A stretch of DNA of 19,155 nucleotides from Dehalococcoidales bacterium (GCA_016932435.1 JAFGCW010000006.1:1-19155); one strand, 5' to 3'. Shown: positions 1-9,500, counted from the stretch's first letter. Translations and numbers: made by a program. The notes: generated by a model not told the origin, from the letters alone.

Positions 1-221
1 GCGAACGTTATGTATATATAAAATTCCCCACCGGCGCCTGGGGAAAATATTTTGCAATAATGGGGAATTTCCACTTGCAAAAAACAGTTGATAAATATTT
101 AGACCTCGAAGTCACTAAAGATAAAGATAAAATACCATTTTTAAAAGAGAAAGCAAAGAAAAAACAAACTATGAATGATAGTGATTGGAGTGGAGATCAA
201 TGGCTCCCAAGAACATCCTAA
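1..221 (+). CDS. C-terminal end of an unrecognised protein (partial)
   Basis: The third forward frame is open from the window edge to a TAA at 219-221, giving about 72 residues of a gene that begins outside the window. The visible part starts hydrophobic and aromatic (YVYIKFPTGAWGKYFAIMG) and becomes strongly lysine-rich (KEKAKKKQ) before ending DQWLPRTS. I do not recognise the family. The end overlaps by 22 nt the next small ORF, which has its own good Shine-Dalgarno sequence. That tight overlap favours a real translated pair. It may belong to the same mobile segment as the neighbouring transposase. It could also be chance, since it is short and has no known motif. Confidence 0.4.
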   Translation, partial: ERYVYIKFPTGAWGKYFAIMGNFHLQKTVDKYLDLEVTKDKDKIPFLKEKAKKKQTMNDSDWSGDQWLPRTS

Positions 222-379
222 CCAAGAAAAAATTCGAAAAAATACTTGAGAAAGTCTTTACGACTGAACAACCTCAGAAAGCCGATTCAAAAGATTCCAA
301 AACATCGGAGTCTCATCAGAGCGATGATTGTAACGAAACACATAAGAGTCAAGATAGGACTGGAGATAAAGAGGATTAA
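200..379 (+). CDS. Small hydrophilic hypothetical protein, antisense to transposase 3' end
   Basis: This is a 59-residue ORF beginning MAPKNILTKKKFEKILEKVF. I chose the ATG at 200 because GGAG/TGGAG lies just upstream with good spacing; an in-frame TTG at 185 is less likely. The first 20 residues are basic and could form a short amphipathic helix. The rest is a low-complexity run rich in Ser, Asp, Lys and Gln. The last 122 nt (258-379) lie antisense to the transposase C-terminus, so that tail may simply be the shadow of the transposase sequence. No function can be assigned. It follows and overlaps the upstream partial ORF, as translationally coupled genes do. Confidence 0.35.
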   Translation: MAPKNILTKKKFEKILEKVFTTEQPQKADSKDSKTSESHQSDDCNETHKSQDRTGDKED

Positions 380-1130
380 CATGATGGTTGACTCCATCAA
401 TACCACGCTTGATTGTACTCCAGAGAGCTTCACAGGTGTTGACGTGTGCGATACCAGCAACGTACTGTTTGGCGGAGTGTTGAACGATTCTATGGGCATA
501 TCCGAGCCTCTCAACCTTGTTATAGGAAGGGAACTCGTCAGTGTAGACAACTGTCATATTCTCTTTAGCAACGTTCTTTTCAATCAATGGGAGAAGTGTG
601 GTGGATTTAACATCTGGGATAACTTTAGTGATAGCTTTGCCATTTCTCTCGACCATACCCATAACGATTGTCTTTCCTTCTGCTCCACGACCACGCTTGC
701 CAGTTTTCTTACCACCCACCAAAGTCTCATCCACTTCAACGTGTCCAGAGAGCGGGTCAACGCCTTCACTCATCAGCTTGCGAATTTGTGTAAACATTCT
801 CCAGGCTGTTTTGTAAGTAACGCCAAGTTCTCGTTGAAGCTGTTTGGCAGAGATACCAGTCTTTGTAGAAGCCAGAAGGTAAGTAGCATAAAACCAATAT
901 CTAAGTGGTGTGGCAGATTTGTGAAGGATTGTACCAGCAGTTGGGGAAAGCTGGTATCCGCAGTAGTCACATTCGTAAACCTTGCGATTCTTTACCCTAT
1001 GAAACAGTCTAGGTTCATTACAAATAGGGCAATCAATTTTCTCAGGATAACGATGGTTTCTAAGCCACTCAAGGCAATCATCGTCAGTAGCGAATTGTTC
1101 GTTAAAATCTTTGATAGTGTATTTCTTCAT
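258..1130 (-). mobile_element. IS1595/ISXO2-type DDE transposase, apparently intact
   Basis: This 290-residue transposase would cut and paste its own insertion sequence. The N-terminal zinc ribbon is visible as C34-x2-C37 and C54-x2-C57, followed by a helix-turn-helix-like stretch around residues 90-115. The catalytic residues fit the ISXO2-like DDE fold: D134 (in HVEVDET), D198 (in VYTDEF) and E234 three residues after N231. The protein ends in the YNHR...PMF signature usual for the family, so the gene looks full length. The ATG at 1130 has a GAGGTGG ribosome site. I could not find convincing terminal inverted repeats, so the element's ends are not called. The left end may lie outside the window if the small ORFs at 1-379 are passengers. 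Confidence 0.88.
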
Positions 1131-1152
1131 TTTCCCACCTCTTTATACTATT

Positions 1153-1181
1153 ATTATAACACGAATTTTACATGTTGTCAA
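1153..1181 (-). promoter_or_regulatory. Consensus sigma70 promoter of the transposase
   Basis: On the minus strand TTGACA (1181-1176) and TATAAT (1158-1153) are separated by exactly 17 bp. This is a perfect match to the bacterial housekeeping consensus, about 23 bp upstream of the transposase start codon. Few sites in the window are this close to consensus. It suggests strong transcription unless the host lineage prefers other signals. Confidence 0.75.
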
Positions 1182-1212
1182 GGGATATATTCACGCTCAT
1201 AAGGGGGTATTT

Positions 1213-1689
1213 ATGGCAGGAAATATACCAGGTTTAGATGTTTCGTTTGAGTGGGTTAAAGATGTTCTTAAAGACCAGAGTCGTACTGCTGATGCCTTAG
1301 AAAGTAAGGGAACTAATTTGTTTAATGTTGCTACAGCAGTATTGGGGGTTGGAGTAGCAGCAGGTGTTTTGGCTTCTGATGATGTGTCATTAGGTACAAT
1401 TATATTTGGTGCACTAGCTCTTATTGCTTATGGATGGGTGGCAGGTTTTTCTTTTGAGTTTTGGCGCTTAAGGAAATACGATACTATGAATAACCCAATT
1501 ATCATTAGAGAGTCATTCTGGGATTTATCACCGCAGCAATTTAAAATAGATATATTAACCCACATGGAAGATGCTTATACGGAAAACAATAGTGAGTTGC
1601 AGAAAAAGGCTAGAGCATTAAAGTATATAATTCGTGCTACTGTAGCGGAAGTAGTACTTTTAGTTTTTGCCCTTGCCTTTACGCTTTGA
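1213..1689 (+). CDS. Small membrane protein of unknown function
   Basis: This is a 158-residue protein with a soluble N-terminus of about 35 residues, two closely spaced hydrophobic segments (about 36-54 and 58-80), a soluble middle of about 60 residues with charged helices, and a third hydrophobic segment at the C-terminus (about 141-158). I chose the ATG at 1213 because AAGGGGG lies 7-10 bases upstream; the longer open frame from 1111 overlaps the transposase start and is unlikely. The layout of a two-helix hairpin plus soluble linker resembles small SLATT-like membrane effectors, but that is only an architectural likeness. It sits between the transposase and a truncated sensor gene, so it is probably part of acquired DNA. 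Confidence 0.65.
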   Translation: MAGNIPGLDVSFEWVKDVLKDQSRTADALESKGTNLFNVATAVLGVGVAAGVLASDDVSLGTIIFGALALIAYGWVAGFSFEFWRLRKYDTMNNPIIIRESFWDLSPQQFKIDILTHMEDAYTENNSELQKKARALKYIIRATVAEVVLLVFALAFTL

Positions 1690-1813
1690 CATCTTTATAA
1701 CAGGATTACTTGGTCTTGGGGTACTCGGTTTGGGCTTAGGTCTTGTTTTAGTAGTTGGTTTTTTCTTAGTTTCGTCAGACATATTAATACTCCAACTGGA
1801 GAGTGATATTTAA
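1667..1813 (+). CDS. Possible tiny glycine-rich membrane peptide
   Basis: This 48-codon open frame overlaps the end of the preceding membrane-protein gene in a different frame. It has only TTG start codons (1667 or 1673) and no clear ribosome site. The product would be almost entirely one hydrophobic helix with repeated Gly-Leu steps (GLLGLGVLGLGLGLVLVVG), ending SSDILILQLESDI. The membrane-like composition is striking for a chance frame, and the overlap suggests translational coupling. Without a normal start it remains doubtful. It may also be a remnant of a larger membrane protein. Confidence 0.22.
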   Translation: MPLPLRFDIFITGLLGLGVLGLGLGLVLVVGFFLVSSDILILQLESDI

Positions 1814-4011
1814 GTATAACTGTAAATACAATTTGAGTCTATACATGATAAGAGGGGATAATTACCTATACTTTTTTCGGGGTCGTTTTCTCGATAACCA
1901 ACCCAGGTAAAAAGATATCCTCCGGATTCCACAACAATACGGCATACCTCATTAAGTAAATTCCATTCGTCAGTAGAATGTACCAGAACTTCGTTGCAGC
2001 GACTGAGGACAGTGAGTGCCCTGTTTGTATTAATCAGGTTTTGTTCGACAAGTTTCCTGGTAGTGATAGCATGAGCTGCACCATAAATGGCGATCACAGT
2101 AGTGTGATCATCATTCCAGATTGGTTGTGCTTGATTGAATATCCAGCGTATGTCACCATTTTTTTTAATGATACGTAACTCAAGAGTTGTTGTTTCACCG
2201 GACATAACCTTGCGTTGAGTATCGATTAAGGCTGGTCTGTCATCGGGATGTACATTGGATGCAACAGGCATAGTTTTAAATTCTTCAGGAGTATATCCGG
2301 TAGTTTGTTCGAATGCTCCGCCTATCCAGTCAAGTACCATTTGACCTTTTTCATCACGCGTGTATACATAGACATAGTCGGAAGTTAACTCGGTAAATAT
2401 GCTGTTTTTCTTCTCCGATTCCTTTAGCGACTCATCTGATAATTTCCATTCAGTGATATCCTGTCCGGAACTGAGTGTACCTGAGAATTTCCCCTTATTA
2501 TCCGTGAGGATGGTATTATGCCAGAATATTATTCTTTCTTCTCTGTTTTTTGTGATAACAGGATTTTCGAAAGTAGTAAGACCGTCGCCATCACCTCGTC
2601 TAAACCGGTTCCAGTAATCATTTACCTTTTCCCTGTACCGTTCGGGAATATACTTATCGAACCAGTTCGTACCGATAATTTCATTGTGTTCGTATCCCAG
2701 TATTTCGCAACCTTTACGATTTATCATAGATACCAGGTGATTTTCATCGATAACCAGAAGTATAATATCGGCAATCGACAGGTAGCTTTCTGCTTTTTCC
2801 TTTTCTATTCTTAATTCTTCTCTGGCCTGGTTCTGCTCGGAGATGTCCCTGATTATCATGCTTGATCTGGGGTCGCCTTCAGAGTCATCAAAAATAACGG
2901 ATGTTACTTCTCCTTCAAAACGGCTTCCGTCTTTTCTTAAAAAGGTGAGTTGTCCTTTGAAATAGCCTTTATCATCTCTCTGCTTGACTGCATCTGTAAG
3001 GCGAGTATCAGAAAGGTCAACTATTCCGTTTCTACCGGATTGGCATATTTCTTCCTCGGTCATACCGAACATTTTACAGGCAGCAGGATTCGCCGCAATG
3101 ATTCTGCCGTCTGGTATTGTCAATAAGATAGCGTCATAGGTGTTTTCGAAAAGTAAGTAGTATTTTTCTTCGCTTTCCGATAATGCTTCCGTAGCCTCGA
3201 CACGTTCGGTTATATCCTTTTCTAAGCAGATGACATTGGTGATCTCCCCTTTTGAGTTCTTAAGCGGGATCAAGGTTATTTCTAAAATTCTATGCGTCGT
3301 TTCCTGTATACTGACCTGTTCTTCTCTGGCAGTATAGTAGTCTAAAGTGAACTCGGCATCTATCCCTTCTTCGAATACTTTCCTGACAAGATCAAGATAC
3401 CCCTGTTGTTCGACCTGTTTATCTTTGAGAACGTTATAATTGTTGATGATTTCTTCGTCGGTTATTTTCATCAAATCTCTCAGCGCCTGGTTAATACGGA
3501 TGATATTTCCGCAAGTATCGGAAACCCACATTGGATTGGGGGAGTGCTCAATAATGCTGTCGAAAAAATTCGTGTCGGAATGAGTTAAATCATTATTTTC
3601 TTTCCGTATAGAGGAATCTTTGAAAATAACCATGACGGCGGGATTTCCATTGTATTCGAAGTGGCTGGCTGTTACTTTAACATATACATGTTCATCTGAT
3701 TTTGTGAGGAAGGCTGTTTCGTAAATACGGAGAGATGACTCTTCTGAGATTCTATCATTGTGGATTACCGAGATTTCATCTCTGCACTCTGGAGCTATGA
3801 AATCGAGAAAAGCTTTACCGAATACTTCTTCCTGAGAGTATTCAGTCAATGATAAAAACGAATTATTTACGAATTCGATTTGATTTTCTTGTACAATGAT
3901 AATGCCTTCGTTGCAGGACTTTATTATCAAAGAAACCAGACTATCGTTCGCGTTGATTTTGCCAGTAATGTTGAATAAATCCTGACTATCACCACTATCA
4001 TCGCCAGCCAC
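1810..4011 (-). pseudogene. Multi-PAS sensor protein truncated inside its GAF domain, kinase missing
   Basis: The protein has five tandem PAS domains (roughly residues 20-130, 135-270, 275-400, 408-530 and 533-657), each ending in the usual D-I-T-E/S-type linker. It then has the start of a GAF domain (NRALTVLSRCNEVLVHSTDE...WVGYRENDPEKS). After about 1870 the sequence stops resembling a GAF domain and ends 19 residues later. No HisKA, HATPase, GGDEF or other output domain follows, so it looks like the N-terminal part of a hybrid or PAS histidine kinase whose 3' end was lost. The open frame extends to a TTG at 4065, but GGGGAGG at 4024-4018 is ideally spaced (6 nt) from the GTG at 4011, so I start there (733 residues). 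It may still be expressed as a sensor without output. Confidence 0.7.
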
Positions 4012-4152
4012 AAGCATCCTCCCCGGAATTGTCCACCAGTCCAGAACGTAATAATCTAATATCAAAAAGGACGTTTAATTACGTTTGGAAACTATAAATC
4101 CTGTAGTATAGTTTATGAGGTTGTTTTTTGAATCCATAGCTGTAATGAATAT

Positions 4153-4181
4153 ACTCTATCTTTACAATATCAATTTGTCAA
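4153..4181 (-). promoter_or_regulatory. Possible promoter of the PAS sensor gene
   Basis: On the minus strand there is a perfect TTGACA (4181-4176), a 17-bp spacer, then TAGAGT (4158-4153), which matches TATAAT at 4 of 6 positions. It would give a leader of about 140 nt before the GTG start at 4011. The -35 match is convincing and the -10 is weak. Confidence 0.35.
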
Positions 4182-4234
4182 CAAACGTATTCAAGTGTGA
4201 AAAACTATTGATATTCTGTAGCAATAACGGTGTG

Positions 4235-4266
4235 TTGACACCTCAAAAGCCGCATGTTACCATAAT
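4235..4266 (+). promoter_or_regulatory. Possible promoter of paaX
   Basis: TTGACA at 4235-4240 is a perfect -35 element. At 17-bp spacing the -10 would be TACCAT (4258-4263), and at 20 bp CATAAT (4261-4266). Both are imperfect. The TTGACAC sequence is shared with the -35 elements proposed for the two large operons at 12725-12719 (minus) and 12847-12853 (plus). Confidence 0.4.
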
Positions 4267-4296
4267 CTATCACATTATTAACGCAATATTGTTACG

Positions 4297-4305
4297 GTGA
4301 CATAC
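4297..4305 (+). promoter_or_regulatory. GTGACATAC motif just before the paaX start, possible operator
   Basis: GTGACATAC ends one base before the ATG of paaX and overlaps its ribosome site (GGTGA). The same nine bases lie in the core of the 11-bp motif at 12654-12664 and 12909-12919. CATACTATG (4301-4309) also recurs at 12708-12716, inside the minus-strand promoter spacer. This would fit autorepression, but the ribosome-site function alone could explain part of it. Confidence 0.35.
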
Positions 4306-4306
4306 T

Positions 4307-5128
4307 ATGTTCGGTCCCAGGTCTGCAATGCTTACTCTCTATGGTGATTATGTTCGTCATAGAAGTGGTGAAATAGGAATAGGAAGTCTCATAGCCCTCC
4401 TTAGTAATTTCGGTCTTTCTGAAAATTCCATAAGGTCGGCGGTTTCGCGCATGTGTCGAGCCGGTATTTTAAAAGTCAGACGAAACAAATCACGCAGTTA
4501 TTATTCTCTCAGTGATGAGGGACTTGCCCTGATGAACAAAGGTGAGAGAAGGATTTTTGACAGGAAACGGACCGAGTGGAATGGATTATGGTTCCTTGTA
4601 GTCTATTATATACCGGAGCAGAATCGGGAATCACGTGATAGACTACGTAGAGAACTTGCCTGGATGGGATTCGGACCTCTGACTACCGCTACATGGATAT
4701 CTCCTCATGATCTTACCGGTGAGGTAATAGAACTTGCCGATAAATTGAAAATACGACCTTATGTACAGATATTTCAGACCAGGATGAAAAACTTCAATAA
4801 TCCGGCAGGAATCGTTGACAGGTGCTGGGATCTCCAGAAAATTCATAAACGGTATAATAATTATATAAAAGAATACCGGAAAAAGATGGAAGACCACCAG
4901 GCACGCCTCGATAAAGGTGAAAACATTGAGTCGAGTGAATACTTTGTACAGAGGTTCAAGCTAATCGATGATTATCGACGACTACCGTACCTTGACCCCG
5001 ACCTTCCGGAGGAATTACTTCCCAAAAACTGGTTAAGATCGGAAGCAATGGATTTATTCGTTCGATATCATGAAATACTTACTGAAAAAGCAAACCAGTA
5101 TTTCGATTCAGTGCTCGCTGAGTACTAG
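4307..5128 (+). CDS. paaX: PaaX-family transcriptional repressor
   Basis: This 273-residue regulator has the PaaX architecture. The N-terminal winged helix-turn-helix (about residues 5-75; RSAMLTLYGDYVRHRSGE, then SENSIRSAVSRMCRAGILKVRR) is very typical. A middle region follows (RTEWNGLWFLVVYYIPE...RRELAWMGFGPLTTATWISP), then a C-terminal domain rich in RYH and FD. In characterised PaaX proteins the ligand is phenylacetyl-CoA and DNA binding represses ring-degradation genes. The ligand here is unknown but is plausibly an aryl-CoA, because the neighbouring operon encodes a BamB-like enzyme. GGTGA six bases before the ATG is the ribosome site. The gene converges with hdrB with only 8 bp between stops, and no terminator is visible there. 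Confidence 0.88.
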   Translation: MFGPRSAMLTLYGDYVRHRSGEIGIGSLIALLSNFGLSENSIRSAVSRMCRAGILKVRRNKSRSYYSLSDEGLALMNKGERRIFDRKRTEWNGLWFLVVYYIPEQNRESRDRLRRELAWMGFGPLTTATWISPHDLTGEVIELADKLKIRPYVQIFQTRMKNFNNPAGIVDRCWDLQKIHKRYNNYIKEYRKKMEDHQARLDKGENIESSEYFVQRFKLIDDYRRLPYLDPDLPEELLPKNWLRSEAMDLFVRYHEILTEKANQYFDSVLAEY

Positions 5129-5136
5129 AAAGAGAA

Positions 5137-5994
5137 TTAAAGCAATCCGAGTTCTTCGAGATTCGGCGATGGATCGACGAAGTGCTTCTTAGCCCATCTT
5201 GAAATACACTTGCTGCCGAAAGCATGCGCCATTAATTCACTAAAATAGAGCGCGGGTAAAGGATCAGTACCGGATTCCTTCGGCTGCCGCATATCCAGGT
5301 TTAGCTGGCAGATACCACAGGCAGTTACTATCATATCCGCTCCGGCTTCCCTGGCTCCTTGTATTATCTTACCCGATAGTTTCTGCACTATTTCCGGAAC
5401 GACTATAGAGAGAGAACCTCCACAGCAGTCAACCTTATATGACCAGTCAACTATCTCGGCTCCTAGGGCTTCCATTATCTCATCCATAACTACGGGATTC
5501 TCTGGATTATCGAATGAAGTGACTTCAGGAGGTCGAACAAGAACACATCCATAATAAGGAGCTATCTTCAAACCATGAAGTGGTCTTACTACTTTACTCC
5601 TGATGGTTTCTATTCCGATATCCTGGTACAGGATTTCCAGGACGTGCCGGGACCTGTGTGAGAGATTAAGCTTTGAGCCGATATCTTCTTCTATCTTTGA
5701 TTTCAGTGCCGTGTCTCTGCCCAACTCGTATTCCGCAGTCTTAAATCGCAATAAACAACCCGGGCAGGGTGCAACGACATCCATATTCATTTTTTCAGCG
5801 AGAGCGAGGTTGCGGGACGGAAGTGCAAGGGATAGCTCGCGGTTAATGACATGACCAGAACTGGCGCCGCAACATGTCCAGTCCGGTATTTCCGTAAACT
5901 CGATGTCAAGATACTTGGCTGTTTCCCTGACGGATTCTTCATATTCTATTGAGGTGGTAGTTGCCGTACATCCGGGATAGTATGCGTATTTCAT
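5137..5994 (-). CDS. hdrB: HdrB-like protein with two CCG domains
   Basis: This is a 285-residue homolog of heterodisulfide reductase subunit B, a soluble protein expected to hold two noncubane [4Fe-4S] clusters. Both CCG motifs are complete: C9, C41-C42, C77-x2-C80 in the first half and C150, C190-C191, C226-x2-C229 in the second. In methanogens this subunit reduces the CoM-CoB disulfide. In bacteria the partner is usually unknown, and it may pass electrons to another disulfide or protein. It is the last gene of the minus-strand operon, 26 nt after hdrC, with only a weak ribosome site. HdrB, HdrC and an HdrA-MvhD fusion in a row make a complete HdrABC-type set. Confidence 0.9.
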   Translation of the reverse strand: MKYAYYPGCTATTTSIEYEESVRETAKYLDIEFTEIPDWTCCGASSGHVINRELSLALPSRNLALAEKMNMDVVAPCPGCLLRFKTAEYELGRDTALKSKIEEDIGSKLNLSHRSRHVLEILYQDIGIETIRSKVVRPLHGLKIAPYYGCVLVRPPEVTSFDNPENPVVMDEIMEALGAEIVDWSYKVDCCGGSLSIVVPEIVQKLSGKIIQGAREAGADMIVTACGICQLNLDMRQPKESGTDPLPALYFSELMAHAFGSKCISRWAKKHFVDPSPNLEELGLL

Positions 5995-6020
5995 ATATCT
6001 ATCTTTGCCTTGGGATATTT

Positions 6021-6599
6021 TTAACGAGAAAGAACCTTTTTGTAAATAGACTTGATATCTCTGGTCGAGTGTCTCTTCAACGATGGAAACTTAATCTTAC
6101 CTTTCTTAAACATTCCGATCGCCATATCCGACAGTTCCTTTATCTTTGGAATGGAAAGAAACTCACGTGATTTCATCTCGTAGCTAATCATCAGGCTGAC
6201 TTCGTCTATCCTGCCCTTTTTCTTTATCTGGTCCAGGAACGCCTGGTGAAATTTAAGAATATTACTGACCCGGCTGTTAACTCCGGATTTTACCGATTCT
6301 TCCCGAAGAATATCCATCAGGCGAACGATCTCTATTTCATTCGGACAGCGAGTCGCACAGGTTTCGCAGGAAGCACACAACCATATGGTAGTGCTGTTCA
6401 ATACCTTGTCTTTGAGTCCCAGCCGAACGAGATGGATTATCTGGTTGGGGTAATAATCCATTGCATAAGCCACCGGACATCCGTCGCTGCACATCGAACA
6501 CTGGTAGCAGCGGTTAAGATACTTTACCTCTGCAGCTATTTTTTGCGTGAATTCGTTATTCCGGAGCGGTATTTTCTCCGTCGTCAGTTGCTGCTGCAC
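6021..6599 (-). CDS. hdrC: HdrC-like two-[4Fe-4S] ferredoxin subunit
   Basis: This is a 192-residue electron-transfer subunit with two complete cluster motifs, C31-x2-C34-x2-C37-x3-C41-P and C75-x2-C78-x2-C81-x3-C85-P, spaced as in HdrC. The C-terminal 100 residues are helical and basic. It should carry electrons between HdrA and HdrB. The start is a GTG at 6599 lying 44 nt inside the end of the hdrA-mvhD gene, preceded by AAGGAAA. No ATG is available before the first cluster motif. The overlap implies translational coupling with the upstream fusion gene. Confidence 0.9.
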   Translation of the reverse strand: MQQQLTTEKIPLRNNEFTQKIAAEVKYLNRCYQCSMCSDGCPVAYAMDYYPNQIIHLVRLGLKDKVLNSTTIWLCASCETCATRCPNEIEIVRLMDILREESVKSGVNSRVSNILKFHQAFLDQIKKKGRIDEVSLMISYEMKSREFLSIPKIKELSDMAIGMFKKGKIKFPSLKRHSTRDIKSIYKKVLSR

Positions 6600-9500
6600 T
6601 TGCGGCTTTTCCTTTCTTTTTCGGTATGGTCTTTTTGTTCCTGAGTGTCTGAAGCTGCTCTTTTTGTTCGTCGGTCAGTTCAAGGTGCCCAAGTCTAGTT
6701 ATTTCATCATTATAGTTATTTACTAGAGCTGCGAAGGCAGCTCCTTCCGCGGCTGAGGCGAAATCCAGTTTAAGTCTGGACGGATCTATTCCCATTTTCT
6801 CAAGACCTTTTTGCGTAATCGGTATAGATTTTATCTGCTGCTGAACGCCGGAGATATAATGACAATCAGCTGGATGACATCCGACCACAAGAACTGCATC
6901 CATACCTTTCAGATATGCGTCGTAGATAAACTTGGTATGTACTCTGCCGGAGCATAGAACCCTGATTGTCCTGGTATTCGACGCGTATTGAATCCTTGAA
7001 ACTCCGGCAAGGTCGGCAGCCGCGTATCCACACCAGTTGCAAAGTATCGTAAGTATCTTCGGTTTATCTTCATCGATAGGTATGGAATAAGCGGCATCTA
7101 TTTGAGAAAATATCTGCTGGTCGGTAAAGTGGTTAAGGGTGACAGCGTGGGTAGGACATACCGCATTACATACACCGCATCCTTTACAGGCAGCGGGTAT
7201 CACGTGGGCTACCTTGCCTTCATCAGTTTCAAGAAGTTCAATGGCGTTAAAAGGGCAACCCTTGGTACAGAGTCCGCACCCGATACAGTCTGCCTCGTTC
7301 ACTTCGCAGACAGCGCCGCTGGCAACGATGGTATCCTTGGAAAGGATAGTAGCCGCTCGAAGCGCCGCGCCTTTCGCCTGGTTAATGGAGTCCGGAATAT
7401 CCTTGGGGTATTGAGCCATGCCGCAGAGGAAGATACCATCGGTCGCGAAATCAAGCGGTCTGAGCTTCATGTGGGCTTCCATGAAGAACCCGTCACCGGT
7501 TAACGGCAATCTTAATAATTGAGATATTTCCTGGTTGCCGTCGGGAACGACGGGCGTACTGAGTACCAGCAGGTCGGGCTTGATATCACCCTCCATATTG
7601 ATCGTGCTGTCATAATATTGAAGAGAAAGGCTGTCACCATTTACCGATACTTCCGGCTGTTTTTCCGGTTCATACTGTATGAAAAGGACACCTTTGTCTC
7701 TTGCCTCAAGATAATAATCTTCTTTAAACCCATATGCCCTCATGTCCCGGTAAAATACCGTAATATCGATATCCGGGTTGAGTTCCTTAAGTTTAAGCGC
7801 GTTCTTTAAAGCTACACCACAGCAGATACGGCTGCAGTAACCGTGTTCTTCATTCCTGGCGCCAACACACTGGATCATGGATACATTATTTATATTTTCG
7901 GGTAATGTGCCGGCAGAGATCATCTCTTCGAGTTCCTGCTGTGTTACTATCCGTGAACTCTGACCATACTGATATTCGGTGGGAGTATAGGAACTTCCCC
8001 CGGTGGCAAGTATCGTTATACCGTGCTGGACCTCGATTGGTTCTGAATCAGGCTTGTCGGGCTTGACCAGCGTACTTTTGAAGTTTCCAACATATCCGGC
8101 GAAGTTAGTCAGTTCGAATCCCTTATAAAGCGTGATATTCTTTTCATTCTCTACTTCTGAGATTACCTGTTGAAGATACGGATCCACTTCCAGCCCTTCA
8201 AGTGTATAGTGAATATGCCTGGCATGACCACCCAGTTCATTTTCTTTCTCTACGAGATAGACTTCGAAGCCCTGCCTGGCAAGAGAAAGAGCTGCATTCA
8301 TTCCGGCAAGACCGCCGCCAAGCACCAAGCCTTTTGGATTGACCGGAAGCTCAAGTTCTTCCAGTTCCGTAAGATTGCGCGCCCGTGCAACGGACATGGC
8401 AATCGTATCCTTGGCCTTTTCCGTGGCTTCTTCCTTTTCGAAAGAGTGTACCCAAGTGCAGTGCTCCCTGATATTCGCCATATCCAGTAAATAAGGATTT
8501 AATCCTGCTTCGCGTAAAGCCTCCCGGAAAACAGTTTCATGATCTCTGGGGGTGCAGGCTGCAACAACGACTCGGTTCAATCCTTTTTCTTTAATAGCTT
8601 CGGTTATCTTGCGTAGTGAATCTGATCCGCATGAGATAGTGTGTTCTTCGCAATGAACCACATCATCGAGAGTCGAAGCATACTCAACCAGCTCAGGAAC
8701 ATCGGCAACTCCGCCGATATTGGTGCCGCAGTTACATACAAAGACTCCGATCCTGGGATCTTCACCTTCGACGGAGCGTTCCTCGGGATATTCCCTGGTC
8801 TGGGCAAGCGTTCCTCGCTGGCTTGCCAGCAACTGGGCAGCCATCGCTCCGGACCCGCTGGCTGAACTGATGGAGTCGGGAATATCTATAGGGGCAGTAA
8901 ACGCAGCTGCAGGATAAATACCGGGCTTACCGGCAATCTCATTGGGTGTTAACCCGCTTGTTTCACAGAAACCATGTTCATTAAGTTCGAATCCCATTAC
9001 CTCCGCCAGTGCCGCATTATCTTTTGCAGGACTCATTCCGACGGAGAGTACTATCATATCGAATTCTTCTTCCTGTACGGTGTGATCATCGGTGACATAA
9101 GAAACGATAAGATTGTTGTTTTGCTTGTTCTCCTTAACAGAGGAAATTCTTTTCCTGATAAATCGGGCGCCTTCCATTTCCTTAGCCCGGTTATAAAAAT
9201 CTTCAAATCCTTTTCCGAAAGTCCTGATGTCGTTATGGAATATTGCTACCTCGATATCCGGGTGATGATTCTTTACAAGGATCATCTGTTTCAGAGCATA
9301 TGTGCAACATATTCCTGAGCAATAGGTATTTCCGAGACCGGAGTCGCGTGAACCGACGCATTGCAGCCATGCGATCTTTTTGGGGATTTTCCCGTCGGAC
9401 AAACGGATAACTTCACCATTAAAGGGTCCTGACGCATTCGACATTCGTTCGAATTCAAGGCTGTTGACCACGTTTTTCATGCGTCCATAGCCGTAGGCGC

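Noticed and set aside
24..45. TTCCCCA/TGGGGAA hairpin as a terminator
   Set aside because: It lies inside the open partial ORF and is followed by mixed A/T bases without a proper T-run.
246..1202. Long 318-codon plus-strand frame opposite the transposase
   Set aside because: It is the antisense shadow of a clear IS1595-type transposase with catalytic residues, and has no family features of its own.
1..1212. Terminal inverted repeats of the IS1595-type element
   Set aside because: I compared the bases right of the transposase promoter with the left 250 bases and found only weak, short similarity, so no ends are called.
4115..4300. 61-codon frame upstream of paaX
   Set aside because: It covers the proposed promoters, has no ribosome site and has biased hydrophobic chance composition.
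7102..9318. Several plus-strand frames of 90-130 codons opposite the hdrA fusion
   Set aside because: They are mirror frames of a coding sequence with clear domains on the other strand, and have no recognisable motifs or start signals.
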